Below, piece after piece: positions 6,999 through 12,679 of a stretch of DNA of 12,679 bases. Numbering within the stretch: position 1 is the stretch's first letter; the number at the start of each line of letters is the position of its first letter. Source of the DNA: Lutibacter sp. UBA4458 (GTDB lineage: Bacteria; Bacteroidota; Bacteroidia; Flavobacteriales; Flavobacteriaceae); assembly GCA_002390165.1 (NCBI GenBank), contig DGOU01000160.1, positions 19,404-32,082 of the forward strand, written 5' to 3'. The position numbers and the translations under genes are program-made. A model generated the notes under the pieces. It was given only the letters and a program-made list of their open reading frames with translations. It was not told the origin of the DNA and made no database searches.

Positions 6999-7424
6999 TT
7001 AAAACTTTTTTAAATAATGATATCCCAGCTTTTTATAGCCTTCATTTTCGTAAAATCGATGCGATTTGGTGTTCTCTATATAAGTATTTAGTTCAGTTGC
7101 TTCATAACCAATATTTTGAGCATAATTATAAATCCATTCAAATAATTTTTTGCCAAATCCTTTATTTCTGTATTCTTTAGAAATTATCACATGGTCTGGC
7201 TCAATAGTTTTTCCGCAATAATGTCGGGTTAAAAACCAAAGTCCAGAAATTCCTATTAATTGATCCTTTAAAAATATACCAATGCATTTATAATTTTGGG
7301 TGCTCATTTCTTGAATTCGTTCCGTTAAAACCTCGTTTGAAGTAGATTTGTTTAGTTGTTTAACTAAAGGTAATATTTGAAGAATATTTTCAGAAGGAAT
7401 AAACTTAAAATCAATAGTTTCCAT
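6999..7424 (-). CDS. GNAT-family N-acetyltransferase
   Basis: GNAT enzymes transfer acetyl from acetyl-CoA to an amine. The 141-residue protein shows the fold's order: an N-terminal helix region with LPLVKQLN (18-25), a central strand GIFLKDQLIGISGL (49-62), beta4 DHVIISKEYRNKGFGKKL with the acetyl-CoA pyrophosphate loop R86-N-K-G-F-G-K92, and the C-terminal SHRFYENEGYKKLGY (121-135). These are the A and B motifs of the Acetyltransf_1 group. The substrate is unknown. The ATG at 7424 is 35 bp from the start of a second, unrelated-looking GNAT gene on the opposite strand. A candidate promoter on this strand overlaps the start of that neighbour. The 3' end is 16 bp from the tRNA promoter region. 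Confidence 0.87.
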   Translation of the reverse strand: METIDFKFIPSENILQILPLVKQLNKSTSNEVLTERIQEMSTQNYKCIGIFLKDQLIGISGLWFLTRHYCGKTIEPDHVIISKEYRNKGFGKKLFEWIYNYAQNIGYEATELNTYIENTKSHRFYENEGYKKLGYHYLKKF

Positions 7425-7452
7425 AATTATGTTATTTTAGTAAATATTTTAT

Positions 7453-7483
7453 CAATAGTATGAAAATTATATTAAAAACCAAA
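7453..7483 (-). promoter_or_regulatory. Putative promoter of the minus-strand GNAT gene
   Basis: On the minus strand TTTG (plus 7480-7483) is followed after 19 bp by TACTATTG (plus 7453-7460), which has seven of eight matches to TAnnTTTG. A transcript would begin near 7446 with a leader of about 22 nt. The elements lie within the first codons of the divergent GNAT gene. Confidence 0.4.
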
Positions 7484-7960
7484 CGATTGTATTTGCGAGA
7501 ATTTATTTCTTCGGATGGGTTTCATTTTTATCATTTAAATAAGGATGAAAAAGTATTAAAATTTACTGGAGATATACCTTTTAAAACGGAAAAAGAAGCT
7601 TATGTATTTATAAAAAATTACACGGAATATAAAAGACATGGATTTGGTAGATGGGCAGTTTGTTTAAACGAAACGGATGAATTTATTGGTTGGTGTGGTT
7701 TAAAAAATAGTAATAATGAAATAGATTTAGGATTTCGGTTTTATCAAAAATATTGGAATAAAGGTTATGCAGCCGAAGCAGCAAATGCATGTATAAATTA
7801 TGGCTTTAATTCGTTAAAAATGCATAAAATTATTGCAAGAGCTTATAAAGAAAATAAAGCATCTATAAGAGTGCTACAAAAATGTTATATGGTATTTCAA
7901 AAAAATATTAGTTATGATGGAGTTCCTGCTGTTTTATTAAGTAAATCGAATTCTAATTGA
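7460..7960 (+). CDS. GNAT-family N-acetyltransferase, RimJ/RimL-like
   Basis: The 166 residues follow the Acetyltransf_3 plan: an opening LKTKRLYLREF (5-15) seen in RimJ/RimL and related enzymes, a central FIGWCGLK (75-82), IDLGFRFYQKYWNKGYAAEA (88-107) with the acetyl-CoA binding turn W99-N-K-G-Y-A, and the C-terminal ENKASIRVLQKCYM (131-144) followed by YDGVPAVLL. Such enzymes acetylate protein N-termini, amino acids or small amines; the substrate here is unknown. In most relatives the residue after KC is Gly, whereas here it is Tyr143, a minor oddity. It overlaps or abuts the next gene (M15 peptidase), whose possible TTG starts lie at 7957 and 7963 around this TGA, so the two are probably translated together. 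Confidence 0.87.
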   Translation: MKIILKTKRLYLREFISSDGFHFYHLNKDEKVLKFTGDIPFKTEKEAYVFIKNYTEYKRHGFGRWAVCLNETDEFIGWCGLKNSNNEIDLGFRFYQKYWNKGYAAEAANACINYGFNSLKMHKIIARAYKENKASIRVLQKCYMVFQKNISYDGVPAVLLSKSNSN

Positions 7961-7962
7961 TT

Positions 7963-8688
7963 TTGAAAAATAAAAATAAATATATAATTATTAGCTTGTT
8001 ACTTCTTTTTATTTTGAATAGTAACGCACTAAATGCTCAACAAACTTATTCTAAAAAAGCATTAACAGGTAGGGGAGATTTAGAATTGGTAGGAAATACA
8101 ATTAAATTACAGCCAGAAGTTTTTAGGCAGTTTAAAAAAATGCAAAAAGAAGCTTTAAAAAGCGGCATAAAAATTCAAATAGTTTCTGGTTATAGAAGTT
8201 ATCAAAGGCAATTGTACATTTGGAATAATAAATATAATAAATTTGCTTTAGAAGGTTTTACTCCAAAAGAAATTTTTCAAAAAATTATAAATTATACTAC
8301 TATCCCCGGAACATCAAGACATCATTGGGGAACGGAAATGGATATAATTGATGCAAAAGTAAAAATGCCTTTAAAATTATTAGTAGAAACTAATTATGCT
8401 AAAAATGGAGTTTATAATCCTCTAAAAAAATGGATGGATGCTAATTCTGAAAAATTTGGATTCTTTTTAGTATATGATAATTCTATTAATAGAAAAGGGT
8501 TTAAATATGAACCTTGGCATTATAGTTATAAAAAAAGAGCTAAACCTATGTTTAAACAGTTTTTAAAATTGAACATAATAAAATCAATTATAAATAAAAA
8601 TTTAAAAGGAAACCAATTAATGACTTTTAATTTTGTTAATAACTATGTTAATAAAAACATTAAGGATATTAATTTTCAATTAAAATAA
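7963..8688 (+). CDS. M15-family D-Ala-D-Ala carboxypeptidase (VanY-like), secreted
   Basis: Predicted zinc peptidase that trims D-Ala from peptidoglycan stem peptides in the periplasm. The VanY/M15B motifs are intact. Numbering from TTG 7963, SGYRS is at 75-79, SRHHWGTEMD at 118-127 is the SxHxxGxAxD motif with zinc ligands His120 and Asp127, and EPWHY at 183-187 gives catalytic Glu183 and third ligand His186. Glu replaces the usual Ala in the first motif. A signal peptide precedes it (KNKNKYIIISLLLLFIL..NALNA, cleavage before QQ), with no lipobox. No ATG exists before about residue 60, so initiation must be at a TTG. TTG 7963 gives MKNKNKY, the more typical signal start; TTG 7957 would overlap the upstream TGA as TTGA and add two residues. 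A Lys/Asn/Ile-rich tail of about 35 residues follows the domain. Confidence 0.87.
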   Translation: MKNKNKYIIISLLLLFILNSNALNAQQTYSKKALTGRGDLELVGNTIKLQPEVFRQFKKMQKEALKSGIKIQIVSGYRSYQRQLYIWNNKYNKFALEGFTPKEIFQKIINYTTIPGTSRHHWGTEMDIIDAKVKMPLKLLVETNYAKNGVYNPLKKWMDANSEKFGFFLVYDNSINRKGFKYEPWHYSYKKRAKPMFKQFLKLNIIKSIINKNLKGNQLMTFNFVNNYVNKNIKDINFQLK

Positions 8689-8723
8689 TTATATTATTAT
8701 TTTTTATTTAAATAAATAAATGG

Positions 8724-8731
8724 TAACTTTG
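8724..8731 (+). promoter_or_regulatory. Putative sensor kinase promoter, -7 element
   Basis: TAACTTTG is an exact TAnnTTTG match, 36 bp after the M15 stop and 68 bp before the kinase ATG at 8800. The -33 region is T-rich (8700-8705) but lacks the G of TTTG. The 111-bp gap holds nothing else recognisable. Confidence 0.45.
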
Positions 8732-8799
8732 ATGCAGTAAATAGCATAAAATTATTAATAAAAAGTATTTATTTGTATTTGGTGCTTATCAAAAAAATA

Positions 8800-10890
8800 A
8801 TGAAAAAACTCCTAGCACTTATAATTATTATAAGTTTCTCAGTAAGTATTAATGGTCAAAATATAAAAAAAATTGACTCATTAAAACAAGTGTATAACCA
8901 GCAAAACGTTGATTCTACAAAAATTAATTTGGCTAATAAAATTGGAAATTTTTATATGTATCATAAATATGATACAGCTATGTTTTATTTTCAAAAAGCA
9001 GTAACCCTTTCAAAAAAAATACATAATAAAAATAACGAAGCTATATCGTTATTTAACTTAGCTTTTTTACAATTATTAAAAAGGGAATATGGAAATTCTA
9101 TCAAAAATTTTGATGCTTCAAAAGTGATTTTTGAAAAGCAACAAAATAAATTAATGATTGCAAAAGTATATAATAATTTAAGTTTTTGTTATTCTAATTT
9201 ATTTTCAGAGGATATAGCTTTTGAGTATTTAATAAAATCATTAAATATTTTTAAAGAATTAAAAAATAATAATGGTATTTATTTGAATTATAGTGATATA
9301 GGTACCTTGTTTTATAATCAAAAAAATTATGATTTTGCAAAAAAATATTATACTAGAGCCTTAAATACAAGTGTTATACTTAAAGATTCCTCAAAAATTG
9401 CAATTTGTTATTTGAATTTAGGAAATGCTGTTTCAGATGACGGAAACATAAAAAAAGGTTTAGAATTTTATAAAAAATCATTAGCAATAGCAACCGCATT
9501 AAACGATCAAAATAATATTGCAACTAATTATAATAATATTGCAGATACATATAAAGTACTTAAAAATTATAAAAAGTCAAACAAATTATTTGATAAAGCG
9601 TTGGTTATAGCCAAACATGAGAATAACTCAGAATTAATAGCAATAATTTATTTAAATAAATCAGAATTAGCTCACTTGCTTAAACTAGAATCTTCTTCAA
9701 TTGCCTATGCTAAAAAAAGCCAATTATATGGTTATAATAATTTAATGGTTAGATTAGAAAACTTTAAAAATTTATCGGATGCAAATTATAGTCTTGGAAA
9801 AATTTTGAAATCCTACCAATATTTAAAAAAGTATACAAGTTTAAAGGATAGTTTAAATGAAATAAATCAACAAAAAACTATTAAACTTTTTAAAACTTTA
9901 AATGAATTAGAAACTAGTAATTCAAAAGTAAGTAAGTTATCTAATGAAAATGGTAAAATTAAAAGCAAAAGCGAAAACGAAAAGAAATTTATTTATGGTT
10001 TAATTGTAGCCATGGTTATTTTTGGGGTTTTAATAATTTTGTTAAATTTTCAATATGCTAAAAAACAAGAAGCTTTTAATTTATTAAAGTATAAAAACTT
10101 TAAAATTAATACCATGAACGATGAAATTGAGGGACAAAAAAATAGCCTAGAAAAACTAAATAGGGCAAAAGATAAACTTTTTTCAATTATTGGTCATGAT
10201 TTAAAAAACCCGTTTAATTCTATAAAAGGATTTACAGATTTATTAATAGAGAATAGTGATGTTTATACCGAAGATAAAAAAATTAAATTTCTTGAAATTA
10301 TATCAAAATCTTCTGAAAAGGCATCTGAACTTTTAAATAATTTACTTTTGTGGGCCAAATCGCAATCTGGTACTAGTAAATATTATCCAGAAGAATTAAA
10401 TTTAAATGAGCAAATTGATAATGTAGCGGCTTTAATAGAAGCTCAAGCCTTAAGCAAAGATATTAAAATTAAAACCAATTTAAAATCTTCATTTTTTGTT
10501 AAAGCTGATAAAAATATGCTTAATACTATCCTTAGAAATTTAATGTCAAATGCTGTTAAATTTACTAATGAAAAGGGACTAATTGAAATTACTGCATTAG
10601 AAAATGAAAATAAAATAGAAATTGAAGTAAAAGATAACGGTGTTGGAATACCAAAAGAAAATTTTGACAATCTATTTAGTTTAGACACTAAAAAATCTAC
10701 TCAAGGAACTGGTGGCGAACAAGGCTCTGGTTTAGGATTGTTATTAGTAAAAGAATTTGTTAAAAATAATAATGGAGAATTAACCGTTACTAGTGAAGTA
10801 AATAAAGGAAGTAGTTTTAAATTTACTTTACCGAAATTGGACAGAGTAAATCCAAAAATAAAATTAGCGGAACAAAATTATTTGGCATAA
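8800..10890 (+). CDS. TPR-containing membrane sensor histidine kinase
   Basis: A two-component sensor with 696 residues. In order: signal peptide MKKLLALIIIISFSVSING (1-19, cleavage before Gln20); about seven tetratricopeptide repeats spaced about 40 residues apart from 40 to 360, predicted periplasmic; one transmembrane helix at 398-419 (FIYGLIVAMVIFGVLIILL); a coiled-coil stretch to about 455; HisKA with SIIGHDLKNPF (phospho-acceptor His466); and HATPase_c with N-box LRNLMSNAVKFT (578-589), G1 DNGVGIP (612-618) and G2 GSGLGLLL (642-649). Every catalytic motif is present. There is no receiver domain, and no response regulator is adjacent, so it is an orphan here. TTG at 8773 extends the frame by nine residues, but the ATG at 8800 begins an ideal signal peptide and is preferred. 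TPR sensor kinases are common in Bacteroidetes; the ligand is unknown. Confidence 0.93.
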   Translation: MKKLLALIIIISFSVSINGQNIKKIDSLKQVYNQQNVDSTKINLANKIGNFYMYHKYDTAMFYFQKAVTLSKKIHNKNNEAISLFNLAFLQLLKREYGNSIKNFDASKVIFEKQQNKLMIAKVYNNLSFCYSNLFSEDIAFEYLIKSLNIFKELKNNNGIYLNYSDIGTLFYNQKNYDFAKKYYTRALNTSVILKDSSKIAICYLNLGNAVSDDGNIKKGLEFYKKSLAIATALNDQNNIATNYNNIADTYKVLKNYKKSNKLFDKALVIAKHENNSELIAIIYLNKSELAHLLKLESSSIAYAKKSQLYGYNNLMVRLENFKNLSDANYSLGKILKSYQYLKKYTSLKDSLNEINQQKTIKLFKTLNELETSNSKVSKLSNENGKIKSKSENEKKFIYGLIVAMVIFGVLIILLNFQYAKKQEAFNLLKYKNFKINTMNDEIEGQKNSLEKLNRAKDKLFSIIGHDLKNPFNSIKGFTDLLIENSDVYTEDKKIKFLEIISKSSEKASELLNNLLLWAKSQSGTSKYYPEELNLNEQIDNVAALIEAQALSKDIKIKTNLKSSFFVKADKNMLNTILRNLMSNAVKFTNEKGLIEITALENENKIEIEVKDNGVGIPKENFDNLFSLDTKKSTQGTGGEQGSGLGLLLVKEFVKNNNGELTVTSEVNKGSSFKFTLPKLDRVNPKIKLAEQNYLA

Positions 10891-10925
10891 TAATTTTAAC
10901 CAATATATCTAAAAATATACCTTAA

Positions 10926-11327
10926 TTAGTTAGAGTTATCTTTTCCATTAAAATTTGATGGATATAAATCTATTCCATTTTTTTCTGCTATTTTTAGTAA
11001 AAAGGGGATGAGTATGGTAGCTCCAGGAATTATCATAAAAGGAACACCAACTCCAATAATTTTAAACATGTCTGCAACTCTAGTTTTTAGTTGTTTTTCT
11101 TCTTTTTTAGTTATTTTTTGTTCTAATAGAAATTTATAAATAATTCTGGAAGTTTCTTTAGAATCGGTTGCCTCATTTTTTAAGCCAATTAAAAAATCAT
11201 TTATAGTGTTGCTTGCTTTTTTTTTATTCTTTAAAATTAATTGAGATAATTCAAATTTGTTATAATCCTCAAAAATAGTTAAGTCAAATTCATACTTTTT
11301 TTTATTTCCTTTTTTTTTGTGCACCAA
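10926..11327 (-). CDS. Small LETM1-like membrane protein
   Basis: A 133-residue protein with a basic N-terminus (HKKKGNKKKYEF), a helical charged middle and one hydrophobic hairpin near the C-terminus. The segment GVGVPFMIIPGATILIPFLL followed by YPSNF resembles the core of LETM1-family proteins (a PF..xxPxxxxLLP helix then P-S-x-F). In Bacteroidetes LETM1-related proteins are usually about 400 residues; this looks like a minimal, separate version rather than a clear fragment, since the whole frame is open and well composed. No ATG is available before about residue 87, so it starts at TTG (11325-11327) or GTG (11322-11324). Runs of nine and eight A follow within the first eleven codons. It is convergent to the kinase and divergent from the recombinase. 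Function unknown; a role in ion handling is not supported by sequence alone. Confidence 0.7.
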   Translation of the reverse strand: MVHKKKGNKKKYEFDLTIFEDYNKFELSQLILKNKKKASNTINDFLIGLKNEATDSKETSRIIYKFLLEQKITKKEEKQLKTRVADMFKIIGVGVPFMIIPGATILIPFLLKIAEKNGIDLYPSNFNGKDNSN

Positions 11328-11425
11328 TAATAAACTTAAAATTTTAGGCTAAAATCGTAAATAATTTTGATGAAGGCAATTTTAAGAAAAAATAAAATTC
11401 AAGTTTATAGATAATAAAAATATTG

Positions 11426-11433
11426 TATTTTTG
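11426..11433 (+). promoter_or_regulatory. Putative recombinase promoter, -7 element
   Basis: TATTTTTG matches TAnnTTTG exactly and ends 7 bp before the ATG at 11441. The -33 region (about 11402-11407, GTTTA) is weak. Transcription would start at or next to the ATG, giving a leaderless mRNA and excluding the longer TTG-11423 start, which overlaps this box. Confidence 0.5.
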
Positions 11434-11440
11434 TTTTGCT

Positions 11441-12622
11441 ATGAAAAACTTTCCACAACAATTTCCAATTATTACATTAAAAAAAGTAATCCATCGAAAA
11501 AATATTGTTTTATTATTAGATTTTAAATTTAATCAATATCTAATTTCAAAAGTTAAAAAACTCGGCAATTATAGGTGGAGCAAAACACTTGTTGGTTGGT
11601 ATACCTTATATACCGAAGAAAATATAGTTCAACTTAAAAAAACTTTAAAAAATGATGCAAAATTTAAGGCAGATGAGTCATTATTTAGACAAATTAAATT
11701 AAAACATATCAAAGAGAAAAGAATTATTTCTGAAGAAAATAAGGAAGTTATTCGGGCTTATGTAAAATATTTAAAAGGAAAATGTTATAGTGAAAGCACC
11801 GTTAAAACCTATTTTACTTTTATTGCAGATTTTATTAGTTATATAAAAAGGACCCCTTTAAAGGAACTTACAAATAGGCATGTTGAAACATTTATTGAAG
11901 ACGTTTTTATACCTAGAAAATATAGTGTTAGTACGCACCGGCAATTAATAAGTGCAATAAAATTGTTTAAAGCTTTTTATCCTGAATGTAAAATAGATGA
12001 TTTGCAATTAAAACGACCAAAAAAAAGTAGAATTTTACCCATTGTTTTATCTAAAGAAGAAATTATTGATTTATTACGCTACACAAAAAATTTAAAACAC
12101 AGAGCCATATTGGCAATGATATATTCTGCTGGATTAAGAATTAGCGAATTAATAAATTTACAATTAAGCAATATAGATATTGATAGGCGACAAATAGTTG
12201 TTAAAAATAGTAAGGGGAGGAGAGATAGAAATATAATATTAGCAAAAAGTTTTATACCCTTAATGCAAAATTATTTGATGAGTTATGAACCGAAATATTA
12301 TTTTGTTGAAGGAAAAACTGGTCAAAAATATAGTGCAGAAAGTGTTAGGGCATTTTTAAGAAGATCTTGTATTGCAGCTAAAATTACAAAAAGAGTTACA
12401 CCACATACCTTAAGGCATAGTTATGCAACCCATTTATTAGAAAATGGTATTGATTTACGTTATATACAAGAATTATTAGGACATGCTAAACCAGAAACCA
12501 CTATGATTTATACGCATGTTAGTAAAAAAGATTTATTAAATATAGAAAGTCCGTTAGATATAGCGGTTAAAAATATAACTCAAAAACAAAACAATAATAT
12601 ACGTTTATCCGGAAACTATTAG
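11441..12622 (+). CDS. Tyrosine recombinase / site-specific integrase
   Basis: It cuts and rejoins DNA through a covalent phosphotyrosine. In the 393-residue reading from ATG 11441 the catalytic set is complete: Arg233 (AGLRISE), Lys258 (NSKGRRDR), His322 and Arg325 (HTLRH), His348 (GHAKPETT) and nucleophile Tyr357 (MIYTH). A SAM-like core-binding domain spans about 97-180 (SESTVKTYFTFIADFISYIK). The C-terminal catalytic part resembles XerC/XerD and integron-type enzymes (TPHTLRHSYATHLL), but the integron-specific insertion before the HxxR motif is absent. Housekeeping Xer proteins are about 300 residues; the extra 70-90 N-terminal residues (KLGNYRWSKTLVGWYTLYTEEN) form an additional domain, perhaps an arm-type DNA-binding module. 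A TTG at 11423 would add six residues but overlaps the promoter box. No transposon ends, excision partner or phage gene is nearby. The flank downstream is symmetric and may be its site. Confidence 0.9.
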   Translation: MKNFPQQFPIITLKKVIHRKNIVLLLDFKFNQYLISKVKKLGNYRWSKTLVGWYTLYTEENIVQLKKTLKNDAKFKADESLFRQIKLKHIKEKRIISEENKEVIRAYVKYLKGKCYSESTVKTYFTFIADFISYIKRTPLKELTNRHVETFIEDVFIPRKYSVSTHRQLISAIKLFKAFYPECKIDDLQLKRPKKSRILPIVLSKEEIIDLLRYTKNLKHRAILAMIYSAGLRISELINLQLSNIDIDRRQIVVKNSKGRRDRNIILAKSFIPLMQNYLMSYEPKYYFVEGKTGQKYSAESVRAFLRRSCIAAKITKRVTPHTLRHSYATHLLENGIDLRYIQELLGHAKPETTMIYTHVSKKDLLNIESPLDIAVKNITQKQNNNIRLSGNY

Positions 12623-12631
12623 TGTTATTTA

Positions 12632-12679
12632 GTTATCTTTGGATGGATATAACAAGTTGTAAATAATGGCGGAATTTCC
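12632..12679. repeat. Cluster of short inverted repeats after the recombinase gene (possible recombination site)
   Basis: Just downstream of the integrase stop, three dyads occur in 48 bases: GTTAT (12632-12636) with ATAAC (12649-12653), the odd-centred palindrome ACAAGTTGT (12652-12660), and GGAATTTCC (12671-12679). The stretch also has GGATGG and GGCGG, unusual among the AT-rich spacers here. A core-type site with inverted arms beside its recombinase is plausible, but only one copy is visible and the window ends inside the region. Confidence 0.3.

Noticed and set aside
8703..8716. TTTATTTAAATAAA palindrome after the M15 gene
   Set aside because: All-AT symmetry expected by chance in this composition; no GC stem and no T tract on the coding strand.
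10443..10688. Minus-strand frame inside the kinase ATPase domain
   Set aside because: It covers the conserved N and G1 boxes of the kinase on the opposite strand and has no features of its own.
10891..10925. Terminator between the kinase and the LETM1-like gene
   Set aside because: Only weak all-AT pairing (TATAT/ATATA) is visible, not enough to call a terminator.
6868..12622. Genomic island bounded by tRNA-Gly and the integrase
   Set aside because: Integration at a tRNA 3' end would place the island on the rhomboid side, not on the integrase side, and I found no repeat of the tRNA 3' sequence near the integrase.
11423..12622. Integron integrase (IntI)
   Set aside because: The conserved IntI-specific insertion ahead of the HxLRH motif is missing, so it is called only a tyrosine recombinase.

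Overview
The window is AT-rich DNA from a member of the Bacteroidetes, most likely the Flavobacteriaceae. The evidence is the absence of Shine-Dalgarno sequences before the genes, promoters of the Bacteroidetes type (TTTG, about 19-20 bp, TAnnTTTG), signal peptides cleaved before Gln, and the product families (Bacteroidetes-type S1, LytTR regulator, TPR sensor kinase, LETM1-like protein).

Layout. Left, core half (1-6960): the 3' end of a LytTR response regulator; rpsA with its own promoter, a leader of about 115 nt and a strong terminator; glmM followed after 15 bp by an outer-membrane barrel-like protein; a convergent lysophospholipid/lipid A-type acyltransferase; a divergent rhomboid protease; and a tRNA-Gly(TCC) that shares a bidirectional terminator with the rhomboid gene. 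GlmM (UDP-GlcNAc precursor) and the acyltransferase both feed the cell envelope.

Right, more accessory half (6961-12679): two divergent GNAT acetyltransferases; an M15 (VanY-like) peptidase translationally coupled to the second; a membrane TPR-sensor histidine kinase with no partner regulator here; a small LETM1-like membrane protein with a non-ATG start and long A tracts; and a tyrosine recombinase whose mRNA is probably leaderless. The last 57 bases after the recombinase are rich in small inverted repeats and could be a recombination site, but the window ends there.

Most notable points. The S1 protein carries an extra N-terminal domain that resembles the free-standing DUF2853 family, joined by a Lys/Glu/Ala-rich linker. 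The recombinase has an unusual N-terminal domain and a symmetric sequence next to it, suggesting a recombinase-plus-site module running off the right edge. Several starts were moved from longer TTG-initiated frames to internal codons on signal-peptide or promoter grounds.
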